Origin: Larix kaempferi
Lineage: Eukaryota > Streptophyta > Pinopsida > Pinales > Pinaceae
DNA: 64,000 nt
Assembly (NCBI GenBank): GCA_027924585.1
Contig: BSBM01000036.1
Span: 6,131,001 to 6,195,000, forward strand
Reading direction: 5' to 3'
The notes under the pieces are model-generated. The model searched no databases and was not told the origin of the DNA. It saw only the letters and a program-made list of their open reading frames with translations. Position 1 is the first letter of the stretch. Each line of letters starts with the position of its first letter. Shown here in pieces: positions 10,199 through 21,056 of the stretch. The translations under genes and the position numbers were made by a program.

Positions 10199-11697
10199 AT
10201 TCTCAACTTAGCCAAACTTGCACTTTAAGGAAAACTACTTGCGCGCAACATAATTATGGGATAATTAAAGAGACTATAAGCAAACATCAATTCACAAAAA
10301 TGCACCGAGATTTTATAACGGAGTTCACCAAACTTCTTGGCTATGTCTCCGGGTCCACTCCATCAGTGAGACCACTCTATATTAGTCTCAAAAATGCTTT
10401 AGCAACTTTACAAAGAGAAGCTAGAAATCACCCCAAAATTCACCTTAACGTTCTGTTGTCCTGGAGCATAAACAAACTTTACCAGCAACTTCAAAAGATC
10501 ATTATGGTTCTCTAAAGTGTAAACATGACTATACTTCGGTGTAGAACAAGGGGGTTTTGAGCACTTTTTTTCCTGAGTGCCCAAATGCATAAACTGAAGT
10601 TGTATTTGGAATCCTTGCAAAAACTCAAGTCTTTTGAGTATAAACTCGGCCCCTTTCCGAATTGCACCTCGGGACTCCCCCTCTGGCTTAGATTCCAAAC
10701 TACCTCTGATCCGTATAGTCCATACAGCCATGAACTACGTTCACTCAGAAAAACATTCTCAAGATGTGTGCAGACATGCCTTGGGATGCGTGTAGTTGTA
10801 CTATCTCGAGATTCGTGTAGAGTTTGGCCTCAGGATGCGTGTCCAAACCATGATGCACTATGTGAAAATTGTCTCAGTTTTCATGCCCAAGAAACCATTA
10901 GGAAACGTCCCAAGATTGAACCTCTCTGTCTTGGTTCCCGTGCATAAACTTAGCATTCAACTCTATCCCGGATCTTGAAGTTCATGCCTGGTTTTATATG
11001 CTGTGGGCAGCCCAACCATGGCCCAAATCCATGGTTAACCGTGGCAACAAAACTTAAATAAATATTTAAGCGCGGCCCTTAACAAGTGGCTCATGTAGCT
11101 TCTTGTCAAAATGTTGAGGTATTATGGGGGAGGTTATGGGTTCAAATCCCACAACTCTTGCCCATTATTACACATATATAGCAAAATATAATTCCTTGGA
11201 ACCAATTTTTCGAATCTTAGGCCTTCTTGAACATTTTTTGGCTGCCATGTGGCATCTTGTTATTGGCCCACATGGCCACCACATGTCAGCTACATATTTT
11301 TCCATGTCACATCTAGTCATTGATTTCCACCTCAACACCTACCACATCATCATGCCAAGTGGCATTCCGGTATTTGTCCACGTGGATGTTAGTTCAACCT
11401 TTTTGGGTGACACATGTTAGCCTGTCGTGTTTCCACATCAACATGATGTCATCCCTACCTAGTCAGTGGTACGGTCATTCCACATGGCATGATGTTGGCC
11501 TACCACATGGCACTCCTTTTTTGCTCTTTTTCCACTATTCTGTTGAAACTTCAGAAGGCCATATCTCAATCGTCTGGAGTCTGTTTAAGGCGAAATGAAC
11601 GTCGTTGGAAAGCTCTCATCAAGCCCTATGCGACGGTCCCACTTCATCATCATTTTATCCTTTGAAATTTTGAGTGATCATGGATCCTCCCAGATCA
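10199..11697 (-). repeat. Left (3') LTR of gag-only element Y, part inside the window
   Basis: Positions 10199-10690 align well with 27124-27612, the first part of Y's right LTR. The LTR ends CCCAGATCA at 11697, which is the inverted match of its start TGATCT at 27029. A pyrimidine-rich PPT complement follows. From about 11230 to 11520 the sequence is crowded with CACATGG/CCACATG-like words, and a block near 11550-11690 resembles common plant LTR sequence. I see no genes. About 95 bp of this LTR should lie beyond the left window edge, because G-out inserted inside it. Confidence 0.65.
11087..11150 (+). other. tRNA-like (SINE-like) segment with a B-box
   Basis: 'ATGGGTTCAAATCCC' at 11136-11150 matches a Pol III B-box. 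'GTGGCTCATGTAGC' at 11087-11100 is a poor A-box at about the right distance. It may be a fragment of a tRNA-derived SINE inside Y's LTR, or chance. I see no poly(A) tail or target duplication. Confidence 0.25.
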
Positions 11698-11964
11698 TTC
11701 CTCCCTACTGAGGAGCTTTTGGACCTCCAAAAGTTTTCATGCATCAATCAAGTGAGAGCTTTGCCTCCCCACTTGTCTAGTATTCACCCATCGTGACTAG
11801 ATAGAAAGAACCTGCTGCATCACAACAAAATTTCCAACCATGATAAAAACTAGAATTATTCTGTCAGCAACAGTATTTATTCTCTTACTCTCACAATCTC
11901 TTGCATTCACTAGCATGCCTATTAACCAGAAACAACTAACTAGCAATATGAATGAATACATTAT
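11698..11964 (-). other. 3' interior of element Y, with PPT at 11698-11713
   Basis: The segment begins with TTCCTCCCTACTGAGG, a polypurine tract on the minus strand adjoining the LTR end. The remaining about 250 bp have no coding frame that I recognise. The segment is cut at 11964 by the G-main insertion and resumes at 25642. Confidence 0.5.
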
Positions 11965-13637
11965 TGTTGGGCCAAAGTTGAGATAAAGTTTTGGAAGAAC
12001 CTTTTTGAGGCAAGCAGGGAAAGTTGAGTTGAGCGCAGCTCAGAAATCAATTTTGGCTAAATATTGAGGATGATGCGAAGTTGTGCGCAACATCCAACTT
12101 TTGACCAGACTGCGGAGTTGCGCACAGCATCGAAGTTTTGGTCGTGATGCGAAGAGCAGTACTGCGCCGAAGTAGTGCTGCGGAGTTAGGAGGCCACGTG
12201 GAGCCAGCAAAGCGGTGTGCTAGACAAGTATCAAGTATAGCCACAGGCTTGACCGGTAGCAGCCATTTTTGGAAAGATATTCCAGGATTGCCGAGCGGCG
12301 GACGTAGGCAAAATAGGAAGGCGGCCACGCGTGGGTTGTTAAGGAAAGCGACGTTTGGCACACTTAGAAGGTAAAACCGTTATAGAGAAATAGTTCAGCA
12401 GAAGCAGCCTATAGGCACACGTGCGACAGGAAGGCCGATAGGGACAGAATGAGGACGTGGAGATCCGCCATGATCAAGCAGACACTACCAGGAGCCAGCA
12501 AGCCGATTTGGAAAATCGGCACAATTTTGGAAACCCTTAGGGTTTTGGGTTTTAGGTCTTCGACATTGTATAGACATGACCTTCGAGCATGATCTATTTA
12601 AGAAGACACTTTTGTATGGGATGGGGGTTGTTGGTTAGTTGATTGGGGATTAAAGTAATCCGAAGATAACATTTTTGTATTTTAAAATCTCTCTGAGTTG
12701 ATAATATTGTAAAGGCTCTGCAGTTGTGTGCGCAGAGACCTAGCCGAGAGAAAGGAGAGTCTGCAGCTGAGTGCGCAGACTAAGAACGGTTGCCCCATCC
12801 CTTTTGAAAGAAATATATTACCAACCGTTCTTGTGGACGTAGCTTTCTATCTGGGGAAGTGAACCACGTTAAATACTGTGTTATGTGATGATGTTGATGA
12901 ATGAATGACTATCTGTATTTTCTGTAGAATGAATGCTTGAATGTTTCCTTGCATGCTTGAATATGAGAACTTTGATATGCATTTACCAATAGGAGAAGTT
13001 TGGGAATGATATGCTAGGTTCCACGGAAGCAGATGAATGGCAAACATTTCAATTCTAGGTTAGGATTGTGAATCAGTCATTTAAGCTTGATACTTTCTTA
13101 AACACAGTGAAGGAACGCAGCACAGTTAGTCATGTCTATCATTTCAGTTCATATTGTAATAATCCAAGTTCTAGAATGAATGCTAGAAAGATATACCGTA
13201 AGTGCCTGAATGAATGGATGAGTGATATTCATTTCAGTGCCTCAACGTTTCTGAGATCTTCCAAGTAGAGGATAAGTGTGGGTAATCCGTAGTTCTAGTA
13301 GAAGATTCGCAGCAGTAAGAAACCCTTAGTGAAGCCCGCAGTGTTTCCTCCACCACGTAGTACTGCTCCCAGCGTAGATCCTACTGCGTACCGCATCACT
13401 TTGCCCCGCAGCGCCATCCTTCTGTCCTGCACTGCGCAGCTTGTTCATATAAACAACTCATCATTTACTGTGGAAACCTGATTCCGCAGTACCCCATAAG
13501 ATACACCTCGGGTGAGACCTCAACCTGCTCGTAGGTTGTTGCCGAAAGGGCCGGTGCGAAGGGGTTTTGTTGGTCAAAGGGAGAACCGCAAAGAACTTGG
13601 GTCTAATTGGAAACCTCTGGGTCAGTTTAAGCCAACA
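11965..13637 (+). repeat. 5' LTR of G-main
   Basis: It starts TGTTGGGCC and ends AGCCAACA. It aligns along its length with 23970-25641, with scattered substitutions. The candidate TATA box TATTTAAG at 12594-12601 is conserved in all three LTRs of the family seen here. GCGCAG-type words recur throughout. Confidence 0.92.
12594..12601 (+). promoter_or_regulatory. Candidate TATA box of the G-main 5' LTR
   Basis: TATTTAAG is preserved at the same LTR position at 3069-3076 (G-out) and 24600-24607 (3' LTR), in an otherwise diverging context. Confidence 0.45.
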
Positions 13638-13639
13638 AA

Positions 13640-13656
13640 TGGTTCTGTTGCCGCAC
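13640..13656 (+). other. Primer-binding site of G-main (Asp-tRNA-like, mutated)
   Basis: TGGTTCTGTTGCCGCAC begins two bases after the LTR. It keeps the GTTGCCG core of the Asp-tRNA PBS used by Athila/Tat elements but has drifted in the first positions. Confidence 0.5.
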
Positions 13657-13683
13657 TAGAATCCATGATGAGTTGCAATCACG

Positions 13684-14193
13684 ATGTGTGAAGAAGAATA
13701 TCAGTTCCCCGAAGGATCTGACTATTGGCATCCTGAAAAGATAGAAATCCAAGCTTGGTGGGACAAGACCATAAGCGATTTTAACAGACAAGAAAATAGA
13801 CATCCACATCTAAGCGACACACAGTGGTCGGATAGATATATGTTGGACGACATTCACGAGATCTTTTGGGCATCATTTCCAAACAAGCTGCATGCGTGGA
13901 TCTCGCGACTCGCAGAGAAGAAAAACTGTTTCCAAGGAGGAGTTCCTACAGAGTGGACTCCCGAGCTCACAGCGCAGCTTAAAGCGTTAGACAACCCGTT
14001 GTCACGCACAGTTGATTATTGGGTCGATCATATGCTAGAAGGCTTTGTAACAGAATTTGCTGTAGACACACTCAAATCCTACAGCCAAGCAGAAGCACAC
14101 TTTTTCGGAGGATTCCAAGGTAAGTTTCTGAACAATCTCAGTCTATACATTAAGATGTTGTTAGCTGAGAAAGGTGTTCTAAGAATGCAGTAA
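13684..14193 (+). CDS. Upstream ORF between PBS and gag, function unknown (169 aa)
   Basis: An open frame of 169 codons begins 46 bp after the LTR and ends just before the gag frame opens at 14199 in another phase. The protein is acidic and rich in Trp and aromatic residues (WHPEKIEIQAWWDK, DIHEIFWASFP) with no zinc knuckle or transmembrane segment. Some Tat/Ogre elements carry an extra ORF before gag. This position matches, but I do not recognise the sequence. It could instead be the N-terminal part of Gag separated by a frameshift near 14195. It is one of the few G-main segments without an internal stop. Confidence 0.5.
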   Translation: MCEEEYQFPEGSDYWHPEKIEIQAWWDKTISDFNRQENRHPHLSDTQWSDRYMLDDIHEIFWASFPNKLHAWISRLAEKKNCFQGGVPTEWTPELTAQLKALDNPLSRTVDYWVDHMLEGFVTEFAVDTLKSYSQAEAHFFGGFQGKFLNNLSLYIKMLLAEKGVLRMQ

Positions 14194-14198
14194 TATTC

Positions 14199-16268
14199 TT
14201 GAAGTTTGTCATGATAAATAGTACATATATTGATTCTGACAAAGAAACACATACTCTTAGAAGTGGTAAGAGATATAAAATTAATAAGAATCCGGAAGGC
14301 CCTAAACTTCATATAGATATTGAGATCCCCTGCGATCTTGATAGCGAAGTTGCACAACCATTTACCCCTGAGAATCCGCCGGCTGCACAAACCGCGCCAC
14401 CCTTATTGTAGAACCCACCTGCTACGCAACCCACCCCGCAGAAGACTCAGCCTAGTCCATCTCTCCTGATACTCCCATTTGTATTTACTGTGCAGGTACC
14501 TTTACACCAACCGCGCACTAATCCTGGCACTCCACCACCTAGTAGCACAATGGAAAACATTGATATGAAACTGCCAATATTCAGAGGAACTGGCCTAGAA
14601 GACCCTGATCAACATTGGTTCCTTTGCGAAGCCGTATGGAGTGTAAGACAAATCCAGGATGATGCCGTGAAGCAAGCACAGCTCATCACCACTTTGAGGT
14701 ATAGAGCGCTACATTGGTTTATGAAATACTCTACCGTACAGCCGAGAACCCTCGCAGAAATTAAAGTCACACTGGTGGCGGAGTTCAAGAAACCTAAGTC
14801 TGAGTCTCAGTGTATAACTGAGCTGAAGGAAATAAAGCAGAGACCAACTGAAACGGTCTGGGAATTTGATCAGAAATTTAAGACCTTACTAGACCAAGTA
14901 AGTTTTGTTATACCACTAGAACAGCATAAAGAATGGTTCATTGTTGCACTGTTACCTCATATCAAATTACCATTGATGCAGCAGAAGGTTCTATCCCAGG
15001 CAGAGGCCTTGGAAATTTCAATGAAACTGGAAGCTTCGCCGATTGGTGATACAAGTTCTGGAATGTCTCAGATCCAGAACCAGCTGACCACCCTAACACT
15101 TGAACTACAAAGTTTGAAAAATGGTAAAGAACAATGATACGAACCTAGACAGGAGGTCTGGTGTACAAGTTGTAAAGGAGAAGGTCATGACCGCGAGCAT
15201 TGCCCTCTATTCCATGACTATATTAACAGTGGTGCGCCTAACTTATTAAATCAGAATCAGGCCCCATGGTGTGAAATTTGCAGAACCACGGGACATAGAC
15301 CTGAAGACTGTTAGCTCATCCAGAAATATGTGAAAACTCCTAAGAATTTATACTGCAACTTCTGTAAATCAGTTGGACATGAAGAATCCAACTGTCGCGC
15401 ATATGAATTAATGAATGAAAGGAAAAGGGATATGGACTCAATGCGAGGCGTTGGTTTGTACTGCGTACAAGAAGATACCCAGTCGAAACAAGAAAATGCA
15501 CAATATGACCAAGGAGGGTACAAAGGTCGTGGTGGTGGATACCGTGGTAGAGGAAAAAATGCTGGTTTGGCACAGGGAAGAGGCCGTGGCCAAGTCATTT
15601 GTTATAACTGTGGCCAACCTGGGCACGTGTCTAGAGATTGTGTTAACCCATGCACCACGTGCAATTATTGTAAATCATTTGGGTATGTCATTGAAGATTT
15701 CCCAGTATTAGAGGTGGAAATGCAGAAAAGAAGACGAACAAAGGCTCCGAATCCAAACGTCTAGTGGATCACAGTAGAAAATAGACCAGTGGATCTGAGC
15801 ATTAATGTGGTCATGCGCAGTGGCACTGAGACAGGCTGCGACAGAGGAGCGGAAGCTTCAACATCAGGGGAGGCACATACGAAGAAGGATCCCCTTGAAA
15901 CAGTATGGATAAGGAAAGCTCCGGGAAAAGTACCCCCTCTTAACCTACAGAAGAACAAGGAGGTCTTCATTGACGCGCAGGATACCTTTAGAGAACCAGC
16001 AGATAAGTCATCAAGGATCCCGCTTCGCAGTGAAACACCGCATGTTGTTGAAGACATGCCGACTCCTTATGAAAAAACAAGTACTGCGACAGATGTTCGT
16101 ACTTCTGTTGTGCAGTTCTTGAGAAGCTGCATGAAGTTACTAAAAAGCGAAAAAGCTATAGTAGAGCTCCAGAAGTTTATCAGCCAGTATGAACCTCAGA
16201 TTGCAACAGAGACTCTAGATAGCGCTGTACATCATATAAGGAAGCACAAAGAACAAGCCGAGAAATGA
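14199..16268 (+). pseudogene. gag of G-main with five CCHC knuckles (decayed)
   Basis: One frame runs from 14199 to 16268, interrupted by TAG at 14409, 15312 and 15762 and TGA at 15135. A Pro-rich N-terminal part is followed by a Gag capsid domain (about 14560-15060; LPIFRGTG, HWFLCEAVWS, LHWFMKYST). Then comes an array of zinc knuckles at 15162-15203, 15270-15311, 15354-15395, 15600-15641 and 15660-15701. The first four keep Cys-Cys-His-Cys. The fifth has Tyr and Phe in place of His and the last Cys. An RG-rich stretch (GRGGGYRGRG) precedes knuckle four. The frame ends in an ATGA overlap with pol (16265-16268), which is either a real start-stop overlap or a frameshift. Capsid and nucleic-acid binding roles are inferred from the family. 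Confidence 0.85.
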
Positions 16269-19200
16269 GGCTTACTGCGCAGATAGGAGATTTTGAAATG
16301 GATGAAGTCATCCTTGATCTGGGATTAGAAGTGAATGTCTTGACTAAGCAGACATGCCAGCAGATGGGTCGATCAAAGTTGCTCTGGTCACCTATCCAAT
16401 TGCGAATGGCTAATCAGGAGAAGGTCATACCTTTTGGCCGCTTAGCTAATGTAGTAGTTGACATTGACGGAGTACAGAGTCATGCAGACTTTGAGGTTAT
16501 TGAAATTGTGGATGATAGTCAACATTTTCCAACAATATTGAGAATTTATTGGGCTATGGATAACTTGGCTATCATAAACTTGAAGACAAAGAAGATGATC
16601 CTTGAAGGGAAGCATATTAGGGTCATCGCACCATTGGATCCTAAAGATGGTGATAGATACAGTGAGCTGATTCAGGAGGAATCTCAAGCTCAAGATTTAG
16701 ACCGTCTATACCAACTGACTGCGAATAAGGAAGACTACATTAATCCTACTGCGGACAGTACGCTCAGCTGGCGATGCGACACTTCTTGGATCTTTGACTC
16801 GGATACAAGACTGGAGAATTGGCAAAGCCACATGCATGAAGTATCAGCAAGAAGATGTGTGCAGGTTACAAAATCACTGCGCTGGATTGGAAAAGAGTTG
16901 AGTCCTATTCCCACATATAATGGTTCTGCTGATGTTTACAATTTCATAAGGGAATATACTGCAGCTATAACAGAGGAGCATAGACTGCCAGCTTTAGATA
17001 TAGCGTTGCGTGATACACCTGCCAGATGGTGGAATGCACATAAGAAAACGTTGACCACTTGGGATCAATGCAGATCTAAGATGCAGATCCAGTTCGCCGA
17101 AAAGGTTACTTTACCCTTTGAAAAGTATAATGGATAGACAGACCCTAGTCAGCACATTGAAATCTGTTCAAAGGCATGGGTGGAAAGACCACTTACAGAA
17201 TGGGTACATTTATTTGTACATACATTGGATGCGGGTATCCCAGAGAAATGGTACCTCGACCTGGAGTTGCGCAGTGAACTCACTGATTGGGAGTTGCTCG
17301 CTGTGAACTTTCGGAAGGACTTCAGTTTTGAAGATGAGAATCCATTAATCCATGAAGCATTACAGCTAATTAAGAAGCGCATATTCTAGGACGATTGTCC
17401 TCATCCAAACATAACATTGCAGGAGTTTTTTAGGACAGAGTGCGTTCCTGCGCACCTACAGTCCGAATGGAAGGAACATGAAGAGCACTTCATCGAGTGT
17501 TACAAATTAGCTGAAGATACCAATGATACAAATGAAGACGATGATGAGGACCCGCACAACATAGATATACCAGATTCAGAAGGCGCGCGTGAGGTAGAAG
17601 AACCTCCGTTTGAAATCCCAGATATGACTGGACCAGTAAAAACACAAAAAGTGAACATTGGCACAGACAAAGAGCCGAAGTTCGCATCAATAGGAGATTA
17701 TTGGGACGATCAGACTATTGCAGAGATCGTAGATACCTTACATGAGTATCAGGAACTGTTTCCAACAAAATTTACAGAGATGAAACGAATTTTGGGAGAC
17801 CTAGGGGTCATGAAAATACCTTTAAAGCCAGGTGCTAAACCTGTCAAGTAGAGGCCATACAAATTGAATCCGCGCTACAATGAAAAAGTCCGCGCAAAAC
17901 TCGATAAGATGCTAGAAGCAGGAATCATTGAACCAGTCGAGGAATCCGAATGGATTAGCCATGTGGTTGTTCAAGACAAGAAAGCAAAAGGCGAGATCAG
18001 GATTTGTGTGGATCTCAGAAAGCTGAATGATGCTTCCATGCACGAACCATTTCCTACTCCATTCACAGACGAAGTGCTTGATAACGTTGGAGGAAATGAG
18101 GCATATTCTTTCACTGATGGTTTCTCTGGTTACCATCAGATCAGGATTGATCCTGCGGATAGGCATAAGACGACATTTGCTACAGAATGGGGGTCATTCC
18201 AATACACCGTCATGCCTTTTGGGCTGAAGAATGCACCTGCCATATTCTCCAGAGTCGTCATCGCAGCATTTAAAGATTTTATGCACAAGTTTTTAGAAGC
18301 GTATTTTGGTGATTGGACTGTATTTGGTCTATTGAAAAATCATTGCGCGAATTTCCGCATGATGCTCGAGAAGTGTCGACAGCATCAAATATCCTTGAAT
18401 TTGAAAAAGTGTATTTTTTGTGTGCCCTATGGAATTTTACTTGGCCACATTGTCTGTAAGCAAGGATTGATGGTAGACCCTGCGAAGATTGCAGTTATTG
18501 CAAACTTACCAACACCAAATTCAGTCAAGATGTTGCGATCTACATTAGGCTATACTGGATATTACAGGAAATTTATAAAGGGTTATGCACAGATAACCGC
18601 AACAATGGAGAAGCTGTTGAAGGACACACCGTTCATTTGGAACGCAGAATGCGAACAAGGTTTTGACACATTAAAAGAAAAGATGGTCATTGCACCTATT
18701 CTAGTCTTTCCAGACTAGACGAAGCCATTCCATGTCCATGTTGATGCATCATGTATTGCCCTAGGATCGTGTTAGCTCATCCAGGAGAGGGAGGTATTGA
18801 CCACCCTATTGCATTTTCTAGCAAAAAGCTTTCAACAACAGAGAAGAACTACACTACTACTGAGAGGGAAGGCCTTGCGATGGTATATGCCCTACAGAAA
18901 TTTAGAGACTACTTGCTGGGATCGCACTTCCTTATGTTTACTGACCATTCTGCGTTGAAATATTTGGTCAACAAGCCAGTGTTAGGGGGATGCATATGCC
19001 GATGGCTACTGCTGTTCCAGGAATATGACTTTGAAATTATTGTCAAGCCAGGTAGACTGAACTTGGGACCTGATCATCTGTCAAGGATTGAGTCAGGAGA
19101 GGAGCCGACGAATATTGAAGACAGTCTTCCTGATGCGCAGTTATTTAGTATACAAGTTGCCAATAATTATTACAAGGATATCATTGACTTCCTAACCATA

Positions 19201-20442
19201 GGGCTGGCACCCTAGGAATTCTCGGTCCAGCAGAAAAAACAATTAGTGGTGCGCGCCACGGACTTCACTATAATTGCAGGACAGTTATACAAACTTGGGC
19301 TAGATGAATTCCTGCGCAGGTGCGTACTCGATCATGAGAAGCCATTTATTCTAGCCGACGCACACTCAGGAATCGTGGGAGGACACTATGCAGGAAGGGC
19401 TACTGCGCAAAAGATATTGCGTGCGGGGCTATGGTGGCCTACGCTCCATAAAGATGCCAAAGAACATTGCAGGAACTATGATGTCTGTTAGAGGACAGGA
19501 AAACCATCATGCCGAGATGAGATGCCATTGAATCCACAGTTGACACTGCAGCCATTTGAAAAATGGGCAATAGACTTTGTGGGTCCTATAAACCCACCAG
19601 GAAAAAGAACGGGTGCAAGGTTTATTATTACTACTACGGATTACCTCACCAGATGGGCGGAAGCAAAACCAGTTAAGGACTGCAGTGCCAGTACTGCTGC
19701 GCAGTTTATTTTTGAAGAAATACTCACCAGATTTGGCTATCCGAAGATTTTGATGAGTGACCAAGGTACTCACTTTTTGAACAAGACGATTGAGGCGCTT
19801 ACAGAGGAATTCCACATTCATCATCAGCGCAGTACTCCATATCATCCACAGGCGAATGGTACTGTAGAGGCTTTCAATAAAATATTAGAGAACGCACTCA
19901 CTAAGGTGTGCAATGTAAATAGAGATGATTGTGACCTGCGCGTCTCATCTGTGCTATGGGCATACAGGACCACATGCAAGAAATTGACAAGACAGACACC
20001 CTTTCGGTTGGTTTATGGGCAGGAGGCTATAATGCCTATGGAATATATTGTCCCTAGTTTGAGAATCGCTGCATTTACACGGATGGCAGATTGTGAAGCT
20101 CTAGAAGAAATATTACTACACTTACTAGGCTTGGAGGAAGATCACTTCATCGCAGGCTTCCACCAGCAAGCTCAGAAGGACCGCGAGAAAGCATGGCATG
20201 ATCGCCATATAAAGAACAAGTGTTTTCAGGTAGGTGATCTAGTCCTCCTGTATGACAGCAAATTCATGAAATTCCCTGGTAAATTTAAGATGCATTGGCT
20301 TGGCCCATATACTGTGATACATGTTACTAACACTGGTGCAGTCCAGTTAGCCAATTTAACTAGTGATACCTTGCCAACTTTGATAAATGGAAGCAGGCTA
20401 AAGCTATACCATGATAGCACTGCTTCACAGAACCCTGAATAA
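16265..20442 (+). pseudogene. pol of G-main: protease, Gag-like module, RT, RNase H, integrase (decayed)
   Basis: The protease begins the frame, with VILDLGLEVN in place of the usual D-S/T-G; DLG is typical of Athila-type elements. From about 16850 to 17400 comes a second Gag-like segment (TPARWW, YNG, EWVHLFVHTLD, SFEDENP). RT spans about 17820-18710 (CVDLRKLNDA, FSGYHQIR, MPFGLKNAP). Its active site at 18302-18313 reads YFGD, so one catalytic Asp is lost. RNase H covers about 18720-19080 (VDASCIALG, TDHSALKY), with a one-base deletion near 18767. Integrase runs from about 19340: one zinc Cys is replaced by Tyr (NYDVC), while the core D, D and E (DFVGP, SDQGTHF, NGTVEAF) remain. In-frame stops at 17135, 17387, 17849, 18716, 19213 and 19489 are all TAG. 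The terminal stop is TAA at 20440. Confidence 0.9.
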
Positions 20443-21056
20443 CGAACAAAGGAAGGAAGTTCTAAGTGTCAAGTACAGTTGAAAGTGGACACTCGAAATG
20501 TAAAGGAGTCTTTACATGTATGATAAAAGGAAGAAGGTATGATCAAAAGAATGATCTATGCACCGCACAGCACTGTTGAAGCTACGCGGAAGGAAAAAAA
20601 AAAAAAAAGTATAAGGAAAAAACTATATATATGTATAGTGGAAGCCACGCCGTTCGAAATTTCTGGCACTACGAAATAGCCGCGCAGGGTTGTAGATGGC
20701 TTGCCGCACAGTTTGGCGCAGCACCCAGAGAAAAATAGTCGTTGCATGGCTTTTCAGAAAAATAGTCATTAGATGATCGTTGCAGCAACCGCTTCAGCAT
20801 TTAAAGAGAAGATAGTCGTTCTGAGCACGCTGACAATAGAAAAAGATCGAAGGATCCGCTCAAATTCTCCAACGGACACCACATTAATTGCTTACCTAGC
20901 CGTTGAAGGGTGCGGGAGAGGGTCTGTTGCGCCTATAAATAACACCGTTGGGAGCCTCGCGGGCGTTACCGAGCACTTAGAATTTTCTTGCGATTAACTT
21001 CTCTGAGCTAGTAGCCATCTGTATTCTGTCTGCTTTAGCCACTACCTCATTAGTGA
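20443..21056 (+). other. Spacer between integrase and ORF3 of G-main
   Basis: The 614-bp non-coding stretch contains an A-run near 20594-20607, an alternating TATATATGTATA stretch near 20626-20637, and a canonical TATA box at 20934-20941. It separates ORF3 from pol more than would be expected for a read-through fusion. Confidence 0.6.
20934..20941 (+). promoter_or_regulatory. Candidate internal promoter TATA box for ORF3
   Basis: TATAAATA in the context CCTATAAATAAC is a textbook plant TATA box, 116 bp before the ORF3 start at 21057. Initiation about 30 nt downstream would give a short leader of about 90 nt without upstream ATG. No transcript evidence is available from the sequence. Confidence 0.45.
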
